NCBI GenBank assembly: GCA_021799935.1
Contig: JAJYZM010000021.1
Span: 1-9,520, forward strand
Source: a bacterium
GTDB taxonomy: Bacteria > SZUA-79 > Acidulodesulfobacterales > Acidulodesulfobacteraceae
DNA length: 9,520 nt
Direction: 5' to 3'
Under the pieces are notes generated by a model. It did no database searches. It was not told where the DNA came from and saw only the letters and a list, made by a program, of their open reading frames with translations. Each line of letters begins with the position of its first letter. Positions within the stretch are counted from its first letter, which is position 1. Position numbers and translations under genes: made by a program. Of the stretch, positions 6,690 to 9,520 are shown one piece after another.

Positions 6690-6705
6690 CTATCGAGGGT
6701 TCGAC
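6690..6705 (+). repeat. Inverted fragment of tRNA-Ser (variable arm end plus T arm)
   Basis: CTATCGAGGGTTCGAC occurs here on the plus strand and, exactly, in the minus-strand tRNA-Ser (complement of 6774-6789), making a 16-nt perfect inverted repeat 68 bp apart. It covers the 3' side of the variable arm as well as the T stem-loop, so it is specific to this tRNA and not just the universal GGTTCGA. No acceptor or anticodon partner is found nearby, so it is a fragment, not a gene. Just upstream is a GC-rich string (6667-6690) that can fold with a GAAA loop on the minus strand. The rest of 6580-6756 shows no gene. Confidence 0.55.
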
Positions 6706-6756
6706 CCCGTCCTTATTCTGCCTTAACTGAATAATTTATCAAATTCGTTTCATAAC

Positions 6757-6846
6757 TGGCGGAGAGAGAGGGAGTCGAACCCTCGATAGACTTGCATCTA
6801 TACATGATTTCCAATCATGCTCCTTCGGCCTCTCGGACATCTCTCC
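6757..6846 (-). tRNA. tRNA-Ser (anticodon GGA), CCA encoded
   Basis: The minus strand from 6846 folds as a class II tRNA. Acceptor GGAGAGA/TCTCTCC has discriminator G (6760), and CCA is encoded at 6759-6757. The D stem is TCC/GGA, the anticodon stem CATGA/TCATG around TTGGAAA, with anticodon GGA at 6812-6810. The long variable arm is ATAGA/TCTAT and the T arm GAGGG-TTCGACT-CCCTC. All stems are fully paired, so the gene should be functional. It reads UCC and UCU serine codons. SerRS would also charge the tRNA-Sec above. Confidence 0.97.
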
Positions 6847-6965
6847 TTAAAAATTATTGCTCGATAATATTATTATCAATATATAATTTATCATTATTTC
6901 AAAATATATTCAAAGGTTATTTTTGAGATACATAAAAAAATAATTTTAATAAACAAATTTTTATA

Positions 6966-6995
6966 TTGACACAAATAAATATATTTTGATAAAAT
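6966..6995 (+). promoter_or_regulatory. Sigma70-type promoter for rfaE2
   Basis: A perfect -35 TTGACA (6966-6971), an 18-nt spacer and -10 TAAAAT (6990-6995) point at rfaE2. The predicted transcript start is about 7002 (an A), giving a leader of about 74 nt. It is the best-looking promoter in the window. The rest of 6847-6965 is very AT-rich, must hold the divergent tRNA-Ser promoter, and shows no gene. Confidence 0.65.
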
Positions 6996-7022
6996 AAACT
7001 CAGTAATTCTTTTCTCCATTTT

Positions 7023-7055
7023 CCCCCCTGATATATGCCGAATATGTCAGGGAGG
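7023..7055 (+). promoter_or_regulatory. Leader hairpin that sequesters GGAGG ahead of rfaE2
   Basis: Six C's and TGATATAT (7023-7036) pair with ATATGTCAGGGAGG (7042-7055) around the loop GCCGA: 14 positions with one T-G wobble (7032/7046) and one C-A mismatch (7025/7053). The 3' strand ends in GGAGG (7051-7055), the only Shine-Dalgarno-like sequence before rfaE2, though it is 20 nt from that ATG. It lies within the predicted leader. It could be a translational switch, a protein-binding site, or a weak attenuator, since T-rich sequence (7067-7075) follows at a distance. Confidence 0.5.
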
Positions 7056-7079
7056 TTTCCAATTTATCTTTTTTTATGA
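7035..7079 (+). CDS. Possible 14-codon leader ORF overlapping the rfaE2 start (ATGA)
   Basis: ATG at 7035 opens a 14-residue ORF ([14 protein letters not shown]) ending in TGA at 7077-7079, which overlaps the rfaE2 ATG (7076-7078) as ATGA. Such overlaps commonly couple translation, which could explain why rfaE2 lacks a ribosome site at normal spacing. However, the leader ATG has no clear Shine-Dalgarno, part of the ORF lies in the hairpin, and a 14-codon open frame is easily a matter of chance. Confidence 0.25.
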   Translation: MPNMSGRFPIYLFL

Positions 7080-7561
7080 AAAACGAAAGAATAATCGAGT
7101 CGGAAAATATAAAAAAAGAGTTGTCCGGGCTTAAAAAAAAATCCAAAAAAATAGTATTCACGAACGGCTGTTTCGATATTATACATGCAGGGCATATAAG
7201 CTATTTAAACGAAGCAAAAGCTCTCGGCGACATACTTATAGTAGGATTAAACAGCGACGAATCGGTCAGGCGTTTGAAGGGCGCTGACAGGCCGGTGGTG
7301 AACGAACGGGACAGGGCTTACGTCCTTGCAAATCTTAAACCGGTGGATTATGTCGTTATGTTCGACGAAGATACTCCTTATGAACTCATAAAAAAAATTA
7401 AGCCGGACGTTCTTGTAAAAGGCGCCGATTATAAGGGAAAAAGCATAGCCGGCAGCGATATAGTAGAGTCGTCCGGAGGGGAAACGGTTTTAATAAATTT
7501 TATCGAAGGGAAATCCACAAGCGAAATAATCAAGAAAATAAAATCCAAATCAGATATATAA
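7076..7561 (+). CDS. rfaE2: D-glycero-beta-D-manno-heptose-1-phosphate adenylyltransferase
   Basis: Transfers AMP from ATP to heptose 1-phosphate to make ADP-heptose, the donor for the inner core of LPS, in the cytoplasm. The 161 aa match the stand-alone C-terminal (adenylyltransferase) half of E. coli HldE, also named hldC. The nucleotidyltransferase fold shows FTNGCFD (28-34), HAGH (37-40, the HxGH catalytic motif), [13 protein letters not shown] (57-69), [19 protein letters not shown] (76-94) and the C-terminal [11 protein letters not shown] (145-155). The kinase half must be elsewhere. The ATG at 7076 gives the standard N-terminus and no in-frame upstream start exists, yet the only GGAGG is 20 nt away inside a hairpin. 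A promoter is visible upstream and the neighbours are convergent or divergent, so it is probably monocistronic. Confidence 0.92.
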   Translation: MKNERIIESENIKKELSGLKKKSKKIVFTNGCFDIIHAGHISYLNEAKALGDILIVGLNSDESVRRLKGADRPVVNERDRAYVLANLKPVDYVVMFDEDTPYELIKKIKPDVLVKGADYKGKSIAGSDIVESSGGETVLINFIEGKSTSEIIKKIKSKSDI

Positions 7562-7620
7562 TATGATTCCGCGTATTATATATGTATAGAAGAAGATTAA
7601 TTGCCTGCCTAAAACAAGCC

Positions 7621-7646
7621 TAAAAAGCGGTTCTAATAATTAGAAC
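7621..7646 (-). terminator. Candidate intrinsic terminator of cobD
   Basis: GTTCTAA/TTAGAAC (7630-7636 and 7640-7646) is a perfect 7-bp stem with a 3-nt loop and includes the cobD stop codon. On the minus strand it is followed, after CGC, by TTTTT (7626-7622). The stem is AT-rich and short, so termination may be weak. No T run follows on the plus strand, so it is unlikely to serve rfaE2. Confidence 0.4.
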
Positions 7647-8701
7647 GATGCGGCGCATGCCGTTATTGCGGCGTAAAAAATAATAATAAGTATCGACGAC
7701 AGTTCCATAATCGTAACCGCATCTATAATATTTTTTATATCGGCAAGCCCGTAGTTTTCAAATCCGATAACCGGCCTTTTGCTTTCGACTCCGCCGTAAT
7801 AATTCACGCCGCCTAACTTTATTTTCAGCGCGCCTGCCGCTATCGACTCAAGCTGTCCGCCGTTAGGACTCGGATGGCTTTTTCTAAATTTTATAAAAGA
7901 TAATACAGCGTCTTTTATATTATATGCCTTTTTCGACTTATTGAAAGCAATGCTTAAAATAAATACGGATAACAGCATAAATAAAGCCGATATTCTAAAA
8001 GAAATAAAATTTAAGACATCGTCTAGACGGGCTGAAAATTTACCGAATTTTTCATACTTTTCGTTTTTGTATCCCGTTAAAGAATCCAAAAGATTTGCGG
8101 TTTTATATATTACGGCAAATAAAACTCCGGAGAATACAATCCCCGAAACCTGCATATGTTTTGACGCATAATGTTTTAATATTAATCCCGATATTATTCC
8201 GGCTGTAAAATAAAAGAGGACGGAGCCGATTCCGTCGCCGGTATTTTCCGAAACGGATTCGACGACGGCTCTTGAAATTTCGGACGAATTAAGGTTTCCG
8301 CCGTCTCTGCCGGCAAGCGACCGCAGACCTTTTCGGGCGGATTTTATGCCGCCGTTTTTGAGCAGGTTATATATTTTCAGACTTTCATGTCTTAATCCCC
8401 CCGCGGAAAGAAAAGAAGCGAGGATATATATGGAAAAAACATAAAAGAGCAGGGGAGAAATGTTAATAAATAAGAAACTTGCGGCCGAAAAAATTACCGA
8501 TACGGTAATAATAGTTGATGTATTAAAAAGAATGCCCGATATAAACTTATCGGAAAGAGGATAAAAAAATTTCTCAAGATATGCAGCAATCCGTCCCATT
8601 ATATTCAAAGGATGAAATTTATATTTAAAAGAACCCGTATAAAATTCTATTATAAAAGCCGAAGGGAACAGTATAATAATAAGTTTTTCATTCCCATTCA
8701 T
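7640..8701 (-). CDS. cobD: Adenosylcobinamide-phosphate synthase (CobD/CbiB)
   Basis: Membrane enzyme attaching the aminopropanol (or aminopropanol phosphate) arm to adenosylcobyric acid, late in cobalamin synthesis. The 353 aa are slightly longer than the usual 310-330. The hydrophobic protein holds family signatures: GRDGGNL then RAVVESVSENTGDGIGSVLF (about 131-163, usual form AVESVAENTxDG), LLDSLTGYKNEKYEKFG (204-220), SARLDDVLNFI (223-233) and HPSPNGGQLESIAAGAL (266-282). Several helices surround these motifs. The first motif has GG where GRDTS is more usual. No other cobalamin gene is in the window and no cobalamin riboswitch fits in its short leader. There is no Shine-Dalgarno ahead of the ATG at 8701. 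It diverges from the antiporter across a palindromic promoter region. Confidence 0.9.
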   Translation of the reverse strand: MNGNEKLIIILFPSAFIIEFYTGSFKYKFHPLNIMGRIAAYLEKFFYPLSDKFISGILFNTSTIITVSVIFSAASFLFINISPLLFYVFSIYILASFLSAGGLRHESLKIYNLLKNGGIKSARKGLRSLAGRDGGNLNSSEISRAVVESVSENTGDGIGSVLFYFTAGIISGLILKHYASKHMQVSGIVFSGVLFAVIYKTANLLDSLTGYKNEKYEKFGKFSARLDDVLNFISFRISALFMLLSVFILSIAFNKSKKAYNIKDAVLSFIKFRKSHPSPNGGQLESIAAGALKIKLGGVNYYGGVESKRPVIGFENYGLADIKNIIDAVTIMELSSILIIIFYAAITACAASF

Positions 8702-8710
8702 TTTATTTAT

Positions 8711-8772
8711 TTGAATCCGGTTACGGTTATATTATATAATCAATTATATAATATAACCGGCGTTCCTTGCAA
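8711..8772. promoter_or_regulatory. Symmetric divergent promoter on a 36-bp palindrome
   Basis: GGTTATATTATATAAT (8725-8740) is repeated exactly in reverse complement at 8743-8758 with a 2-nt centre; one more pair (8724/8759) makes 17-bp arms. Plus strand: TTGAAT (8711-8716), an 18-nt spacer and TATAAT (8735-8740), start about 8747, reading into the antiporter. Minus strand: TTGCAA (8772-8767), an 18-nt spacer and TATAAT (8748-8743), start about 8736, reading into cobD. All four elements are placed symmetrically about 8741/8742. The two promoters occupy the same DNA, so polymerase could use only one at a time. The dyad could also be an operator. Confidence 0.55.
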
Positions 8773-8802
8773 ATTAAATTAATTAAATAAAATTTCCGCC
8801 TT

Positions 8803-9520
8803 ATGTCTCCGTCAATCGCGATAGGTATTTTCGGCATAATAATAATACTTGGTTTTTTCGGGGAAATACTTTTTCAATATACCAAAATTCCTTCCGTTTT
8901 ATTTTTAATGGTCGCGGGTCTTTTGCTGGGTCCTATATATCATGTTTTCAACCAATCGGTCTTTTTATCGTTCGCTCCGTATTTAAGCACTTTAGTGCTT
9001 ATTTTGATTATGTTCCAGGGCGGACTCGAACTAAATTTTATTACGGTATTCAAATCGTCTTATGTTTCGATGGTGCTGATTTTTACGGGATTATTCCTTT
9101 CGACGGTTCTCGTAGGCGCAGTATTTTACATAACAGGCGGAGCAGGGTTTATTCAATCGCTCATGCTTGGCGCTATCGTATCCTGCTCCAGTTCGACGGT
9201 AATTATACCGCTTTTGCCGAATATCGACGCAAGCGAAAAAAATAAAACTATAATAACTATAGAATCTACTTTCAACGATGCGTTTGCAATAATACTTCTT
9301 ATTATATTAATAAATATAGCGAAACATACGGCTTCCTCCGCAGAGCCGTTAAATATAAATTACGGCAAAATAGCCCTCCAAACAGCCTATTCTTTCGGAA
9401 TATCCGGGGTTATAGCCGCCGCATTCGGAATTATATGGTATATGGCGCTTAAGCCGCTCGTAAAAACAAAATTTGCCTATTCTATTACCTTTGCGGTTAT
9501 GCTCCTTATTGTTTTAATTA
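8803..9520 (+). CDS. CPA-type cation/proton antiporter, N-terminal part (3' end outside window)
   Basis: Membrane exchanger of the monovalent cation:proton antiporter superfamily (NhaP/Kef-like), moving Na+ or K+ against H+. Translation from ATG 8803 stays open for 239 codons to the right edge; the family is usually 400-600 aa. Closely spaced hydrophobic segments alternate with short loops throughout. Recognisable parts are PSVLFLMVAGLLLGP (30-44), FQGGLELN (71-78), GAIVSCSSSTVIIPLL (123-138) and ESTFNDAFAI (154-163). The ESxxND motif is the ion-binding site typical of CPA1 proteins. The unwound-helix motif, TDP in NhaP proteins, reads SSS here, so the usual Asp is missing. No Shine-Dalgarno precedes the start. 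Ion specificity and any C-terminal regulatory (RCK/TrkA) domain cannot be judged. Confidence 0.85.
   Translation, partial: MSPSIAIGIFGIIIILGFFGEILFQYTKIPSVLFLMVAGLLLGPIYHVFNQSVFLSFAPYLSTLVLILIMFQGGLELNFITVFKSSYVSMVLIFTGLFLSTVLVGAVFYITGGAGFIQSLMLGAIVSCSSSTVIIPLLPNIDASEKNKTIITIESTFNDAFAIILLIILINIAKHTASSAEPLNINYGKIALQTAYSFGISGVIAAAFGIIWYMALKPLVKTKFAYSITFAVMLLIVLI

Noticed and set aside
6686..6722. A second complete tRNA on the plus strand ending in the GGGTTCGAC arm
   Set aside because: No acceptor partner, anticodon arm or D arm can be found upstream; the T stem itself has a mismatch. Kept only as a fragment.
6479..6730. 83-aa plus-strand open frame spanning the tatA start and the tRNA-fragment region
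   Set aside because: First part is antisense to TatA and the rest reads through tRNA-derived repeat; no protein signature.
7607..7625. Two GCCTAAAA direct repeats after rfaE2
   Set aside because: Eight-base repeats in AT-rich DNA are expected by chance and there are only two.
8702..8760. Cobalamin riboswitch ahead of cobD
   Set aside because: The predicted leader is only about 35 nt and contains none of the conserved B12-box elements.

Overview
The window comes from a low-GC (roughly 40% by eye) Gram-negative bacterium. The evidence is a heptose-1-phosphate adenylyltransferase (LPS core precursor), TatA, a cobalamin-synthesis gene, a selenocysteine tRNA, and a lysC-cimA gene pair. As I recall it, that pair also occurs in Geobacter and relatives, so a deltaproteobacterial (Desulfobacterota-like) lineage is my best guess; this is inference, not proof. 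All nine CDSs whose 3' end is visible stop with TAA.

Region 1 (1-4305, + strand): the C-terminal half of a dihydrolipoamide dehydrogenase, then aspartate kinase (lysC), (R)-citramalate synthase (cimA) and a Yip1-like membrane protein. lysC, cimA and yip1 overlap or abut, so they look like one operon. It feeds the aspartate family of amino acids and the threonine-independent route to isoleucine.

Region 2 (4309-5418, - strand): a class II fructose-bisphosphate aldolase, preceded on the same strand by tRNA-Sec(UCA). No selenoprotein and no selA, selB or selD gene is visible, so the tRNA serves genes elsewhere.

Region 3 (5498-6846): a single-pass membrane protein resembling DUF3426, convergent with tatA, followed by tRNA-Ser(GGA). 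Between tatA and tRNA-Ser lie an exact 16-nt inverted piece of that tRNA and a degenerate direct repeat of its 3' flank, apparently the debris of an old tRNA duplication or integration.

Region 4 (6966-9520): a good sigma70-type promoter and a structured leader ahead of rfaE2/hldC, then convergent cobD/cbiB. cobD diverges from a CPA-type cation/proton antiporter that runs off the right edge. The cobD-antiporter gap is built around a near-perfect 36-bp palindrome carrying a symmetric pair of overlapping promoters.

Most genes are ordinary housekeeping or metabolic genes. I found no CRISPR array, transposase, defence cassette or obvious new multi-gene system. The interest lies in the non-coding parts: the symmetric promoter palindrome, the rfaE2 leader (a hairpin covering the only good Shine-Dalgarno, plus a 14-codon ORF whose stop overlaps the rfaE2 start), the possibly leaderless tRNA-Sec and the tRNA-Ser fragments.
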